Origin: Polaribacter filamentus
GTDB taxonomy: Bacteria; Bacteroidota; Bacteroidia; Flavobacteriales; Flavobacteriaceae
Direction: 5' to 3'
Length of the DNA: 64,000 bases
Assembly (NCBI RefSeq): GCF_002943715.1
Contig: NZ_MQUA01000013.1
Location: 1,295,001 to 1,359,000, forward strand
The translations under genes were made by a program, and so were the position numbers. Under the pieces are notes generated by a model, which saw only the letters and a list, made by a program, of their open reading frames with translations, did no database searches and was not told where the DNA came from. Below are positions 1 through 9,489 of this stretch, piece by piece; position 1 is the stretch's first letter; each line of letters starts with the position of its first letter.

Positions 1-56
1 CAAAAAAATAAAATTTAAACGCGTACTTTTACGCAATTACAAGCTATTAGAAATCA

Positions 57-566
57 TTATAAATAGAGCTCTTTTATAACATTTATATGATGCATTTGAT
101 GTCCAGAAAATAAATAACCCAATGCTCTAACAGACATTTTATTTCCAGACCCAATGCCAATTCTTAACAAAGCTTCCTCAGAAAAACTTTTAAAAAGCAA
201 TATGGTACTTTTCCTTAAAACTTCCATTTCGTATAACAAATCGGTATAATCTCTGGCACCCATATTCGCATTCTCCACAAAAAGATCATGATCAAAGCCT
301 GGTAAAGATGTCTTATCATTTCTAGCAAAACACATCGCTCTGTAATTAAAAACCCGTTCAGTATCAATAACATGCTGAATCACTTCTTTTAATGTCCACT
401 TGCCTTCAGCATATGCGAAATTTTGCTTTTCTAAAGGGATACTTTTTAAAACTTTTTCAAACTCTTTTTGAGAATCAATTAAATTATCAATAATCGATTT
501 TTTATTTTCTTCAATACCTATAATGTATTGTTTATAATAAGGTGCGTATTCGTTTTCTGGAATCAT
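57..566 (-). CDS. DinB-like four-helix protein
   Basis: This is a member of the DinB/YfiT-like metal-binding four-helix superfamily, cytosolic and of unknown substrate; relatives include thiol-dependent transferases. The likely metal ligands are visible as a His in the motif HVIDTERVFNYR in the second helix and a His pair in GHQMHH near the C-terminus. An ATG at 608 would add 14 residues and leave only 5 bp to the divergent hutI start. I prefer the ATG at 566 (MIPENEYAPYY), where family similarity begins and which leaves room for a promoter. The family is clear; the individual function is unknown. Confidence 0.8.
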   Translation of the reverse strand: MIPENEYAPYYKQYIIGIEENKKSIIDNLIDSQKEFEKVLKSIPLEKQNFAYAEGKWTLKEVIQHVIDTERVFNYRAMCFARNDKTSLPGFDHDLFVENANMGARDYTDLLYEMEVLRKSTILLFKSFSEEALLRIGIGSGNKMSVRALGYLFSGHQMHHINVIKELYL

Positions 567-613
567 CTCAATAGATTTATGTATGTTTGCTAAAATTAAT
601 TTAATCATTTTTT

Positions 614-1849
614 ATGACAAAATTATTCACCAATATAAAAGAATTAATTCAAATTAGGGATGCTTCTATTCAGAAAGTTTCTGGAAAAGAAATGGGTGTT
701 TTACCAACTTTAAAAAATGCATTTTTATTGATTGAAGATGGTTTTATTAAAGATTTTGGTTTGATGCGTGAAATACCAACTTGTACTTCGGGTGAAACGA
801 TAGATTGTGCAGGAAAAATGATCTTACCAACTTGGTGCGATTCTCATACGCATATAGTATTTGCTGGTAATAGAGAGCAAGAGTTTGTAGACAGAATTAA
901 TGGTTTGTCTTATGAAGAAATTGCCAATAATGGAGGTGGAATTTTAAATTCAGCTAAAAAATTACAAGCAACTTCAGAGGGCGATTTATACGCTCAATCT
1001 GCAAAAAGGTTGGAAGAAGTTATTGCTTTAGGAACCGGTGCCATTGAGATAAAATCTGGTTATGGATTAACGTTGGATGCGGAACTTAAAATGTTACGAG
1101 TTATAAAAAAACTTAAAGAAAATTATTCCATTCCTATCAAAGCAACTTTTTTGGGAGCACATGCAATTCCGTCTGAATTTAAAAATAATACAGAAGGGTA
1201 CATCAATTTAATTATTGAGGAAATGTTGCCCAAAATTGCTGCTGAAAATTTAGCTGAATTTGTAGATACTTTTTGTGAAGTTGGTTATTTTTCTGTGGAT
1301 GACACTGATCGGATTTTAACAGCTGCAAAAAAATATAATTTAATTGCTAAAGTTCATGCAAATCAGTTTAATAGTATTGGCGGAATTGCCGTTTCCACAA
1401 AGCACAAAGCACTATCTGTAGATCATTTAGAGGTTTTAACCGATGAAGATTTAACACATTTAAAAGCATCAGAAACAATGCCTGTTGCGCTTCCCTCCTG
1501 TTCTTTTTTCTTGGGAATTCCGTATACACCAGCGCGTAAAATTATAGATGCTAATTTACCGCTAGCACTAGCAACAGATTATAACCCAGGATCTACGCCT
1601 TCCGGAAATATGAATTTTGTAATTGCAACTGCATGTATAAAAATGAAAATGACGCCCGAAGAAGCTATAAACGCCGCAACAATTAACGGTGCTTTTGCTA
1701 TGAATGTGTCCAACGAAGTAGGAAGTATTACAAAAGGAAAATTAGCAAATTTTATCATCACTAAAGAAATACCTTCGTACGGATTTATTCCCTACAGTTT
1801 TGGCTCTAATTTAATTGACGAAGTTTATATTAAAGGAAATATATTTTAA
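614..1849 (+). CDS. hutI: Imidazolonepropionase HutI
   Basis: It hydrolyses 4-imidazolone-5-propanoate to N-formimino-L-glutamate, the third step of histidine degradation, in the cytosol. The protein has 411 residues, normal for the family, and the amidohydrolase fold. The first metal motif DSHTH lies at residues 76-80, the substrate loop EIKSGYGL follows, and further His/Asp ligands sit in KVHANQF, SVDHLE and ATDYNPGS. The ATG at 614 gives the usual flavobacterial N-terminus (MTKLFTNIKEL). No other hut gene is in the window, so the pathway must be completed elsewhere. The next gene overlaps its stop by one base (TAATG), which suggests translational coupling. Confidence 0.96.
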   Translation: MTKLFTNIKELIQIRDASIQKVSGKEMGVLPTLKNAFLLIEDGFIKDFGLMREIPTCTSGETIDCAGKMILPTWCDSHTHIVFAGNREQEFVDRINGLSYEEIANNGGGILNSAKKLQATSEGDLYAQSAKRLEEVIALGTGAIEIKSGYGLTLDAELKMLRVIKKLKENYSIPIKATFLGAHAIPSEFKNNTEGYINLIIEEMLPKIAAENLAEFVDTFCEVGYFSVDDTDRILTAAKKYNLIAKVHANQFNSIGGIAVSTKHKALSVDHLEVLTDEDLTHLKASETMPVALPSCSFFLGIPYTPARKIIDANLPLALATDYNPGSTPSGNMNFVIATACIKMKMTPEEAINAATINGAFAMNVSNEVGSITKGKLANFIITKEIPSYGFIPYSFGSNLIDEVYIKGNIF

Positions 1850-2343
1850 TGCTTTTTAAAACAATCTCATACATCCAATTTCTTATAAGATCTACAAATC
1901 AGCATGGAGTGCATTCACCTTTTGTATACAATTTTATTACCAAAGGATTGTATACAAAAGAAATCAAAAATAATAGTATTAGTGAGTATTCTGAACTTAA
2001 AAAACTTTCTAAAAAAGAACAAAAAGTATTCTCGAAAATTATAGCATATTTTAAGATTGATCAACTTTATTTTGATGTTAAATCCTCAAATAAATCCGAA
2101 GATAAAGAATACAAAATCATTTATTTCAAAACCATAGAGAAAATCCAATCATTAAAATTAAATACCTTTAAAACAAAAGATATTCTTATTATTCACGGAA
2201 TTCATCAACAGAAAAAAACAACTTTAAGGTGGCAAGAAATCATCAAAAGTAAAGAGGCAAAAGTTACCATCGATTTATTTTATTTTGGATTGATATTCTT
2301 CAGAAAAGAACAAGTAAAAGAACATTTTAATATTAGGGTTTAA
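1849..2343 (+). CDS. Shortened SAM-methyltransferase-like protein
   Basis: The two ends match a flavobacterial class I methyltransferase family: N-terminal SYIQFLIRSTNQHGVHSPFVYN and C-terminal VTIDLFYFGLIFFRKEQ with a terminal EHFNIRV. The 164-residue protein is shorter than the roughly 230-260 residues I expect for that family. The central region has no glycine-rich SAM motif and is Lys/Ser-rich. It may be a divergent non-catalytic relative or a gene remodelled by internal deletion; the frame is open throughout. The start overlaps the hutI stop by one base. The family link is recalled from similarity rather than searched, so the call is moderate. Confidence 0.55.
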   Translation: MLFKTISYIQFLIRSTNQHGVHSPFVYNFITKGLYTKEIKNNSISEYSELKKLSKKEQKVFSKIIAYFKIDQLYFDVKSSNKSEDKEYKIIYFKTIEKIQSLKLNTFKTKDILIIHGIHQQKKTTLRWQEIIKSKEAKVTIDLFYFGLIFFRKEQVKEHFNIRV

Positions 2344-2386
2344 AAGATTTACTTATTTATTCGTGTAATTGTTTAAGTGTTAAACT

Positions 2387-2458
2387 TTGCTAACGTTTCC
2401 CATTACAACTTTCAAACTTTGTAACTTTGCTACTTTACAAACTTTCAAACTTATTAAA
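2387..2458 (+). repeat. Short direct repeats in the adenosyltransferase leader
   Basis: The leader before the ATG at 2459 is built from repeated words such as AACTTTCAAACTT, GTAACTTTGC and TACTTTACAAACTTTC. They give a spurious in-frame extension of the protein. TAACTTTG inside it fits the TAnnTTTG -7 consensus, so part of it may also be a promoter. Confidence 0.5.
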
Positions 2459-3031
2459 ATGAAAATATACACAAAAACTGGAGATACAGGAACCACCTCA
2501 TTATTTGGTGGTACACGAGTAAAAAAATACAATTTACGCATAGATAGTTACGGAACTGTAGATGAATTAAACTCTTATATTGGTTTAATTAAAGACCAAG
2601 AAATTAGCATTACAATAAAAGATTCTTTATTGAAAATTCAGAATGAATTATTCACTTTAGGAAGTATGTTGGCAACTCCGCCAGATAAAGAAACCCTAAA
2701 AAATGGAAAAGAGCGATTAAATATTCCTAAAGTTGACGAAAATTCTATCCTTTATTTAGAAAATGAAATTGATAAAATGGATGCAGAACTTCCTCAAATG
2801 ACTCATTTTATTTTGCCTGGAGGACATCAAGCTGTGTCATTTTGTCACATTGCAAGGTGCGTTTGCAGACGAGCGGAACGTTTATCTGTAGAACTAAATG
2901 ACCATGAAACTTTAAATAATGACATTTTAAAATATTTAAACCGCCTTTCTGACTTTCTTTTTGTGTTGGCACGAAAGTTGTCTAAAGACTTACTAATAGA
3001 GGAAATAAAGTGGATTCCCGAGAAAAAATAA
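2459..3031 (+). CDS. PduO-type cob(I)alamin adenosyltransferase
   Basis: It transfers the adenosyl group of ATP to cob(I)alamin to make adenosylcobalamin, in the cytosol. The N-terminal KTGDTGTTSLFGG is the family's ATP-binding loop, and RCVCRRAERLSVEL with LNRLSDFLFVLAR in the last third forms the conserved trimer-interface helices. The start is the ATG at 2459 (MKIYTKTGDTG), giving 190 residues; the frame stays open upstream to 2387, but that stretch is a low-complexity leader of repeated AACTTTG/AACTTTCAAACT words. The product would supply B12-dependent mutases, and a MeaB-type mutase chaperone lies at 60594. Often annotated pduO or cobO. Confidence 0.93.
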   Translation: MKIYTKTGDTGTTSLFGGTRVKKYNLRIDSYGTVDELNSYIGLIKDQEISITIKDSLLKIQNELFTLGSMLATPPDKETLKNGKERLNIPKVDENSILYLENEIDKMDAELPQMTHFILPGGHQAVSFCHIARCVCRRAERLSVELNDHETLNNDILKYLNRLSDFLFVLARKLSKDLLIEEIKWIPEKK

Positions 3032-3073
3032 TGAAGTTCTTTTTTTATTAATGTTATATTTCTTAAAAAAGAC

Positions 3074-3103
3074 TTGCGTAATTGAGTAAAAAAATTATTT
3101 TTG
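3074..3103 (+). promoter_or_regulatory. Promoter of the DUF2795 gene
   Basis: A Bacteroidota-type promoter: -33 TTG at 3074-3076, a 19-base spacer and a -7 box TATTTTTG at 3096-3103, which fits TAnnTTTG. It lies 22 bases before the start codon of the small gene at 3126. Confidence 0.65.
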
Positions 3104-3125
3104 CACAAAATTAAACAATTAAGAA

Positions 3126-3347
3126 ATGTATTGGACATTAGAATTAGCATCTTATTTAGCAGATGCGCCCTGGCCGGCGACCAAAGACGAGTTAATAGAT
3201 TATGCCATTAGAACTGGTTCTCCATTAGAGGTAGTAGAAAACCTACAAGATATGGAAGATGAAGGTGATGCATATGATTCAATTGTTGAAATTTGGCCAG
3301 ATTATCCTACCGAAGATGATTATCTTTGGAATGAGGATGAATATTAA
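3126..3347 (+). CDS. DUF2795 domain small acidic protein
   Basis: A 73-residue cytosolic protein of the DUF2795 family, common in Bacteroidota and of unknown function. The N-terminal YWTLELASYLADAPWPATKD and the following helix (LIDYAIRTGSPLEVVENL) are the domain core; the tail is very acidic and ends in DEY. It is monocistronic, with its own promoter at 3074 and a terminator at 3367, and sits directly upstream of secA. I see no sequence basis for a functional link to SecA. Confidence 0.85.
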   Translation: MYWTLELASYLADAPWPATKDELIDYAIRTGSPLEVVENLQDMEDEGDAYDSIVEIWPDYPTEDDYLWNEDEY

Positions 3348-3366
3348 ATAAAACAATTAAAATATA

Positions 3367-3394
3367 AAAAGTCTCTAAAGGGGCTTTTTTTTTT
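3367..3394 (+). terminator. Rho-independent terminator after the DUF2795 gene
   Basis: Stem AAAAGTC (3367-3373) pairs with GGCTTTT (3382-3388), with one G-T wobble and an 8-base loop, followed by a run of ten T. Confidence 0.7.
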
Positions 3395-3503
3395 GTTTTC
3401 TTTTTAGGAAGAAAAAGATATTTATTTATCAAGCTTTTAAAAACTTGATTTACAGTAAAATAATAAAGCTAATCATTTTTAGCTTCTAAACCATTTAAGT
3501 ACA

Positions 3504-6500
3504 ATGAGCATTTTAAATTCAGTTATAAAACTTTTTGTGGGTGATAAACAACAAAAAGATTTAAAAATTTTACAACCAATTGTAGAAGCAGTAAGAAAGT
3601 TTGAAGCAGAAATTTCTAAACTTTCTCACGATGAATTAAGGGCAAAGACACAAGAGTTTAAAGATAAGATTAAAGTTGCAACAAAAATATTTGATGATAA
3701 TATCAGTGCTTTAGAAATAGAAGCTAAAAATGCTGATATTGACAGACAAGAAGATATTTATGCAGAAATTGATACTTTAAAAGATGAAGCATACAAGGTT
3801 TCTGAGGAAACCCTATTAAATATAATGCCAGAAGCATTTGCCGTAATCAAAGAAACTGAAAAACGTTTTGTAAATAATAAAGAAATTGAGGTTACTGCAA
3901 CTCCATTTGACAGAGAATTATCAGGAGAAAGAGATCATGTTTCATTAGAAGGCGACAAAGCTTTTTGGGCAAATTCCTGGGATGCTGCTGGTAAGCCTGT
4001 TGTTTGGGACATGATTCCTTATGACGTTCAGTTAATTGGTGGTTCTGTTTTACATCAAGGTAAAATTGCTGAAATGATGACTGGAGAAGGAAAAACATTG
4101 GTTTCTACGTTACCCGTTTATTTAAACGCATTAACGGGAAATGGAGTTCACCTTGTTACCGTAAATGATTATTTGGCAAAACGTGATAAAGCATGGATGG
4201 GACCTATTTTTGAGTTTCATGGTTTATCTACAGATTGTATCGATTACCATCAACCAAATTCTGATGCTCGTAGAAAAGCATACAACGCAGATATTACATA
4301 CGGAACCAATAACGAATTCGGATTTGATTATTTACGTGATAATATGGCTAGTTCTAAAGACGATTTAGTTCAAAGACCTCCAAATTATGCAATTATCGAT
4401 GAAGTAGACTCTGTTTTAATTGATGATGCTAGAACTCCGTTAATAATTTCTGGACCTGTTCCTCAAGGAGACAGACATGAATTTAACGATTTAAAACCAT
4501 TAGTTGCAGATATCGTTTCAATACAAAGCAAACATTTAATAAGCGTTTTAGCAGGAGCTAAAAAATTAATTGCAGACGGAAATATCAAAGATGGTGGTTT
4601 CCAATTGTTAAGAGTTTACCGAGGTTTACCTAAAAATAAAGCATTAATTAAGTATTTATCGCAAGAAGGTATAAAACAAATCTTACAAAAAACAGAAAAT
4701 TATTACATGGCAGACAACAACAAGTTGATGCCAGAAGTTGATGAAGATTTATTGTTCGTTGTTGAAGAAAAAAACAATCAAATTGATTTAACCGATAAAG
4801 GAATTGCTCATTTATCAGATAAAACTGAAAATGATAATTTCTTTGTTTTACCAGATATTGGTGTAAAAATTGGAGAAATTGATACGGCTGATACTACATC
4901 CGAAGAAAAAGTGTCTCAAAAACAAGAACTTTACAACGATTTCAGCATCAAAAGCGAGCGTATTCACACCATGAATCAACTTTTAAAGGCATATACGGTT
5001 TTTGAAAAAGATGTTGAATATGTTGTGATGGAAAATAAAGTAATGATTGTTGATGAGCAAACAGGACGTATCATGGATGGTCGTCGTTATTCTGATGGAT
5101 TACATCAAGCAATTGAAGCTAAAGAAAATGTAAAAATTGAAGATGCTACTCAGACTTTTGCAACCGTAACTTTACAGAATTACTTTAGAATGTACAGAAA
5201 GCTTTCTGGGATGACTGGAACTGCGGTTACAGAAGCAGGTGAGTTATGGGAAATTTACAAATTAGACGTTGTAGAAATTCCTACAAATAAACCGATTCAG
5301 AGAGATGATCAAGAAGATTTAGTTTATAAAACTGCGCGTGAAAAATACAATGCAGTCATTGAAGATATCGTGAAATTAGTTGAGCAGAAACGACCAGTTT
5401 TAGTGGGTACAACTTCTGTAGAAATATCAGAATTATTGGGTAGAATGTTACAAATGCGTAAAATTCCACATAATATTTTAAATGCAAAATTACACAAACG
5501 TGAAGCGAATGTTGTTGCTGAAGCTGGTAAACCTGGCGTTGTTACAATTGCGACAAACATGGCGGGACGTGGAACCGATATTAAACTTACCGAAGATGTT
5601 AAAAAAGCGGGTGGTTTAGCAATTATTGGTACAGAAAGACATGATTCTAGACGCGTAGATAGGCAGTTAAGGGGACGTGCAGGAAGACAAGGTGATGTTG
5701 GGTCAACACAGTTTTATGTAGGTTTAGATGACAATTTAATGCGTCTTTTTGGTTCTGAAAGAATTGCCAAAATGATGGATAGAATGGGTTTAAAAGAAGG
5801 TGAAGTAATTCAGCATTCTATGATAACAAAATCTATTGAAAGAGCGCAAAAGAAAGTTGAAGAAAATAACTTTGGTATTAGAAAACGTTTATTAGAATAT
5901 GATGATATCATGAACGCGCAACGTTCTTTTGTTTACAAAAGAAGACGTAACGCTTTAGACGGAAAACGTTTGCAAGTTGATATTGCAAATATGATTTTTG
6001 ATACCTGCGAATCTATCATCAGCAGTAATAAGGCTGTGAAAGATTTTCAAAATTTTGAGTTTGAATTGATTCGTTTTTCTTCTATGACTTCTCCTTTTTC
6101 TAAAGAAGAATTTGAGAAATTACCAGAAAGAGAGTTAACAGATAAATTATATGATATTGTATCAAAACATTACAAAACTAAAATTGAAAGAAATGCAGTT
6201 TTAGCTTTCCCCGTAATTAAGGATGTTTTTGAAAATGAAGGCGATAAATATGAACGAATTGTAGTTCCCTTTACAGACGGTACTAAATCTTTACAAGTTG
6301 TAACTAACTTAAAAGAAGCTTATGAAAGTGCAGGAAAAAGCCTAGTAACTGATTTTGAAAAGAACATTACGTTAGCAATTATTGATGAAAACTGGAAAGA
6401 TCATTTACGTAAAATGGATGAACTAAAACATTCGGTTCAAAATGCATCTTATGAGCAAAAAGATCCTTTGTTAGTTTACAAATTTGAAGCTTTTGAATTG

Positions 6501-6845
6501 TTTAAGAAAACGGTAGATGAAATTAATAAAGAAGTTTTATCCTTCTTATTTAAAGGTGAATTGCCTGCACAAGATAGAAAACAAATTTCTGAAGCTAGAA
6601 GCCAAAAAAGAGAACGTTTAAATACCACCAAAGCTGATGTTCAAAACTCTACAGAACAAGCTATTCAAAACTCTAGAAAACAACCGCAAGAACCTGTTGA
6701 GACTATTGTAAGAGATCAGCCTAAAATTGGTAGAAATGAAAAAGTTACCATTAAACAGGTAATAAGTGGAGAACAAAAAGAAGTGAAATTTAAACAAGCG
6801 ATTCCTTTAATTGAAAAAGGAGAATGGGTAATTGTTAATAATTAA
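3504..6845 (+). CDS. secA: Preprotein translocase ATPase SecA
   Basis: The motor ATPase that drives proteins through SecYEG at the cytoplasmic face. Walker A MTGEGKT is near residue 192, the DEAD-like Walker [10 protein letters not shown] near 297-305, then GMTGTA and the helicase motif [12 protein letters not shown]. At 1113 residues it is longer than the about 900 of E. coli, owing to the insertion in the nucleotide-binding region and the long N-terminus that are normal for Bacteroidota. The C-terminal Cys-rich zinc motif is absent; instead there is a basic linker and a short segment ending in GEWVIVNN. It is preceded by a terminator and followed by the shared palindrome at 6927, so it is probably its own unit. 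Confidence 0.98.
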   Translation: MSILNSVIKLFVGDKQQKDLKILQPIVEAVRKFEAEISKLSHDELRAKTQEFKDKIKVATKIFDDNISALEIEAKNADIDRQEDIYAEIDTLKDEAYKVSEETLLNIMPEAFAVIKETEKRFVNNKEIEVTATPFDRELSGERDHVSLEGDKAFWANSWDAAGKPVVWDMIPYDVQLIGGSVLHQGKIAEMMTGEGKTLVSTLPVYLNALTGNGVHLVTVNDYLAKRDKAWMGPIFEFHGLSTDCIDYHQPNSDARRKAYNADITYGTNNEFGFDYLRDNMASSKDDLVQRPPNYAIIDEVDSVLIDDARTPLIISGPVPQGDRHEFNDLKPLVADIVSIQSKHLISVLAGAKKLIADGNIKDGGFQLLRVYRGLPKNKALIKYLSQEGIKQILQKTENYYMADNNKLMPEVDEDLLFVVEEKNNQIDLTDKGIAHLSDKTENDNFFVLPDIGVKIGEIDTADTTSEEKVSQKQELYNDFSIKSERIHTMNQLLKAYTVFEKDVEYVVMENKVMIVDEQTGRIMDGRRYSDGLHQAIEAKENVKIEDATQTFATVTLQNYFRMYRKLSGMTGTAVTEAGELWEIYKLDVVEIPTNKPIQRDDQEDLVYKTAREKYNAVIEDIVKLVEQKRPVLVGTTSVEISELLGRMLQMRKIPHNILNAKLHKREANVVAEAGKPGVVTIATNMAGRGTDIKLTEDVKKAGGLAIIGTERHDSRRVDRQLRGRAGRQGDVGSTQFYVGLDDNLMRLFGSERIAKMMDRMGLKEGEVIQHSMITKSIERAQKKVEENNFGIRKRLLEYDDIMNAQRSFVYKRRRNALDGKRLQVDIANMIFDTCESIISSNKAVKDFQNFEFELIRFSSMTSPFSKEEFEKLPERELTDKLYDIVSKHYKTKIERNAVLAFPVIKDVFENEGDKYERIVVPFTDGTKSLQVVTNLKEAYESAGKSLVTDFEKNITLAIIDENWKDHLRKMDELKHSVQNASYEQKDPLLVYKFEAFELFKKTVDEINKEVLSFLFKGELPAQDRKQISEARSQKRERLNTTKADVQNSTEQAIQNSRKQPQEPVETIVRDQPKIGRNEKVTIKQVISGEQKEVKFKQAIPLIEKGEWVIVNN

Positions 6846-6862
6846 TCGACATAATAGTAAAG

Positions 6863-6879
6863 AGTTCTCGATACAATTT
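6863..6879. repeat. Dispersed 17-bp repeat, copy 1
   Basis: AGTTCTCGATACAATTT occurs here between secA and folE and again at 58694-58710 between yidD and cysS. Both copies lie in non-coding DNA and continue into A/T-rich sequence with partial similarity. They look like fragments of a dispersed intergenic repeat family. Confidence 0.55.
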
Positions 6880-6926
6880 TTCGAAAAAAAGTAAAATTAT
6901 TCGATCAATTAAATTCTTTAAAAACT

Positions 6927-6960
6927 AAAAATCCGTTAAGAAATTTCTTAACGGATTTTT
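6927..6960. terminator. Bidirectional terminator between secA and folE
   Basis: A perfect 34-base palindrome with arms AAAAATCCGTTAAGAAA and its complement. It carries A/T tracts at both outer ends, so it can terminate the converging secA (+) and folE (-) transcripts. Confidence 0.85.
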
Positions 6961-6999
6961 ACTATTTATATTGATTTATAAATACTAAGAATTTAAAAT

Positions 7000-7689
7000 T
7001 TAATCAAATTTAGTATTCATTTTTAAGTAATCTAAAAACTCTCTTTTTGTGTCCTTTTCTTTGAATTTACCACCAAATTCTGCGGTAATTGTAGAACTTT
7101 CGATATCTTTAATTCCTCTTGAATTTACACACAAATGTTTTGCATCAATTACACAAGCAACATCTTGCGTGCCCAAAGCTTCTTGCATTGCTTGCACAAC
7201 TTGCATTGTTAACCGCTCTTGAACTTGTGGTCTTTTAGAAAAATACTCTACAATTCTGTTCATTTTTGATAAACCAATTACTTTTCCATCAGAAATATAA
7301 GCAACATGCGCTCTACCAATAATTGGCAATAAATGATGTTCGCAAGTAGAATACACAACAATATTTTTTTCTACCAACATTTCGCCATAACTGTAGTTAT
7401 TTTCAAAAGTTGATGGTTTTGGCATATTCTTAGGATTCAATCCCATAAATAGTTCATTTACAAACGCTTTTGCAACTCTTTTTGGAGTTCCTTGTAAACT
7501 ATCATCTGTTAAATCCATCCCTAAAGTGTTTAAAATATCTTTAACACTTTCTTCGATTTTTTTAATCTTTTCTTCATCAGAAATATCAAAAGCATCTGGT
7601 CTTATCGGGTTTTGTGCCGAGGTTCCCACATGGTTTTCTCCTATTTCATTAATTCTTTCGTCATTCATTTTGCTGCTCAATTCAAACAT
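7000..7689 (-). CDS. folE: GTP cyclohydrolase I
   Basis: It converts GTP to 7,8-dihydroneopterin triphosphate, the first step of folate synthesis. The zinc-site motif CEHHLLPIIGRAHVAYI and the GTP-binding and catalytic region RPQVQERLTMQ are both intact, as is the C-terminal HLCVNSRGI. The 229-residue length matches type I enzymes with an N-terminal extension. The first 20-25 residues are charged and poorly conserved, so an internal ATG (such as MNDERINEIG) is possible. It converges with secA over a shared terminator. Confidence 0.97.
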   Translation of the reverse strand: MFELSSKMNDERINEIGENHVGTSAQNPIRPDAFDISDEEKIKKIEESVKDILNTLGMDLTDDSLQGTPKRVAKAFVNELFMGLNPKNMPKPSTFENNYSYGEMLVEKNIVVYSTCEHHLLPIIGRAHVAYISDGKVIGLSKMNRIVEYFSKRPQVQERLTMQVVQAMQEALGTQDVACVIDAKHLCVNSRGIKDIESSTITAEFGGKFKEKDTKREFLDYLKMNTKFD

Positions 7690-7708
7690 TTCAATCGTTA
7701 TTAAGGTG

Positions 7709-7716
7709 CAAATTTA
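7709..7716 (-). promoter_or_regulatory. Candidate -7 box for folE
   Basis: On the minus strand TAAATTTG, a full match to TAnnTTTG, lies about 20 bases upstream of the folE ATG. No convincing TTG was found at the -33 position. Confidence 0.4.
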
Positions 7717-8004
7717 CGTGTTTGCATCGTATTATTTTAATTTTTATATCAATTATAATTATTATTCAATAGACTTCAACAAGCCTAATTTAACATTTTT
7801 AAAATCAATTAAGCTTTTGCTCTTTATTCATAACTGATTGAATACTATTTTAACCAATTATTTTAAAATTTAACTGATACTTCAATCAGCGAGTTATTAC
7901 AGTACAATCTCAAAAAGAGCATTTAACAAAATTTTAAAAACTACTTAAATACCAATTTAAAAAAGGCTTATCAGTAGAAACTTATCCAAACTTATTTAAA
8001 AGGA
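7717..8004. other. Non-coding gap between folE and hisS
   Basis: About 290 bases of very A/T-rich sequence between folE and the 3' end of hisS. Apart from the folE -7 box just before it I see no gene, stable hairpin or repeat. Confidence 0.6.
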
Positions 8005-9369
8005 CTATTTTAATTTTTCTACTAATTCTGATAACGAACAATCAATTTGATCACCTGAAATCATATTTTTTAAGGTGAAAACATCATTTTCTACACTAGA
8101 AACTACAAATTTAATTTCTCTAGTAGTAACATATTTCCATTGTCGTTTTTGTTGCTTGTTACTTTCACCTAAATCAGGATAAAACTCTGATTTTATATTA
8201 TTTTCTCTTAAAAATTTTAACGCTTTCATTTTAAGTAGATCAGTAGCTGCATCAAAATTTAAGAAAACAACTTTTGGTTTTGGGTTATCTACCGTTTTGA
8301 ACAAGCCTAGCTCTTCTAAAACTAAATAAATTCTATCTAATCCAAAAGAAATTCCCACTCCAGAAACATCCTTCAAACCAAAGATTCCTGTTAAATCATC
8401 ATATCTTCCACCGCCGCCAATTGAGCCCATATTGACACCTTTTGGCGCTGATACTTCAAAAATTGCACCCGTATAATAATTTAAACCTCTTGCTAGTGTT
8501 ACATCAACCTCTAAATTAGCCGATTCTAAACCTAAAGAATCAACTGCATGTATTACAAAATGCAACTCTTCTACTCCATTTTTTCCTTCTTCAGATGTTT
8601 GCAACATACTTTCTAAAGAAGCTAATTTGTCTAAATTTGAACCCGTAAAATTAAATAACGGTTGTACTTTTTCAATAGCTTCTTCCGTAATTCCTTTTGA
8701 GAGCATTTCTTTTACAACGGCATCTTTCCCTATTTTATCTAACTTATCTAAAGCAACCGTAAAATCGATTAATTTATCCTGCGCGCCGATAACTTCTGCA
8801 ATTCCTGATAAAATTTTTCTATTATTTATTTTAATAATTGTCTTTGATAAACCTAGTTTACTAAAAACGGTATCGTATAATTGAATAAATTCTACTTCTT
8901 GCCATAAAGATGTACTACCAACAACATCTGCATCACATTGAAAAAATTCTCTAAAACGTCCTTTTTGTGGTCTGTCTGCTCTCCAAACAGGTTGCACTTG
9001 ATATCTTTTAAAAGGGAACGTAATTTCATTTTGATGTTGCACAACATATCTTGCAAAAGGCACCGTTAAATCGTAACGCAATGCTTTTTCTGATATTTGA
9101 GAAGTTACTTTTAAACTATCTTTTTCTGATAACGATTTATCATCAGCCTTGGCTAAATAATCCCCAGAATTCAAAATTTTAAAAATAAGCCGATCACCTT
9201 CTTCACCATATTTACCCATTAAAGTTTCTGAATTTTCAAAACTCGGAGTTTCTATTGGTTGAAAGCCGAAAGTTTCAAAAGAAGCTTTAATCGCATTCAT
9301 GATATACGTTCTATTTGCTACTTCTGTTGGCGAAAAATCTCTTGTTCCTTTTGGTATGCTGGGCTTCAT
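8005..9369 (-). CDS. hisS: Histidyl-tRNA synthetase
   Basis: It charges tRNA-His. It is a class II synthetase: motif 1 surrounds IETPSFENSETLMGKYGEEGDRLIFK, motif 2 is FREFFQCDADVVG and motif 3 is GVGISFGLDRIYLV. The histidine-specific loop ARGLNYYTGAIFEV is present, and the C-terminal anticodon-binding domain covers about residues 355-454. The 454-residue length is normal for Bacteroidota. Start MKPSIPKGTRDF is typical. The gene lies 121 bases upstream of the co-oriented YihY gene. Confidence 0.97.
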   Translation of the reverse strand: MKPSIPKGTRDFSPTEVANRTYIMNAIKASFETFGFQPIETPSFENSETLMGKYGEEGDRLIFKILNSGDYLAKADDKSLSEKDSLKVTSQISEKALRYDLTVPFARYVVQHQNEITFPFKRYQVQPVWRADRPQKGRFREFFQCDADVVGSTSLWQEVEFIQLYDTVFSKLGLSKTIIKINNRKILSGIAEVIGAQDKLIDFTVALDKLDKIGKDAVVKEMLSKGITEEAIEKVQPLFNFTGSNLDKLASLESMLQTSEEGKNGVEELHFVIHAVDSLGLESANLEVDVTLARGLNYYTGAIFEVSAPKGVNMGSIGGGGRYDDLTGIFGLKDVSGVGISFGLDRIYLVLEELGLFKTVDNPKPKVVFLNFDAATDLLKMKALKFLRENNIKSEFYPDLGESNKQQKRQWKYVTTREIKFVVSSVENDVFTLKNMISGDQIDCSLSELVEKLK

Positions 9370-9489
9370 AAAAATTAGTTATCAGTGTTCTTTTATCAAT
9401 TATTTTTATTTACCAATCTATTTTTTATTGATAAATGATACTTAGCTTTTGACAATTTATGCCACAAATATCGTTAAAAAGGAGTAAAA

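Noticed and set aside
4165..4368. Open frame inside secA on the same strand
   Set aside because: It lies fully inside the conserved secA reading frame and encodes no recognisable protein.
7526..7837. Plus-strand open frame across the folE start
   Set aside because: It overlaps the conserved N-terminal half of folE antisense and has a low-complexity Phe/Tyr/Asn-rich translation with no signature.
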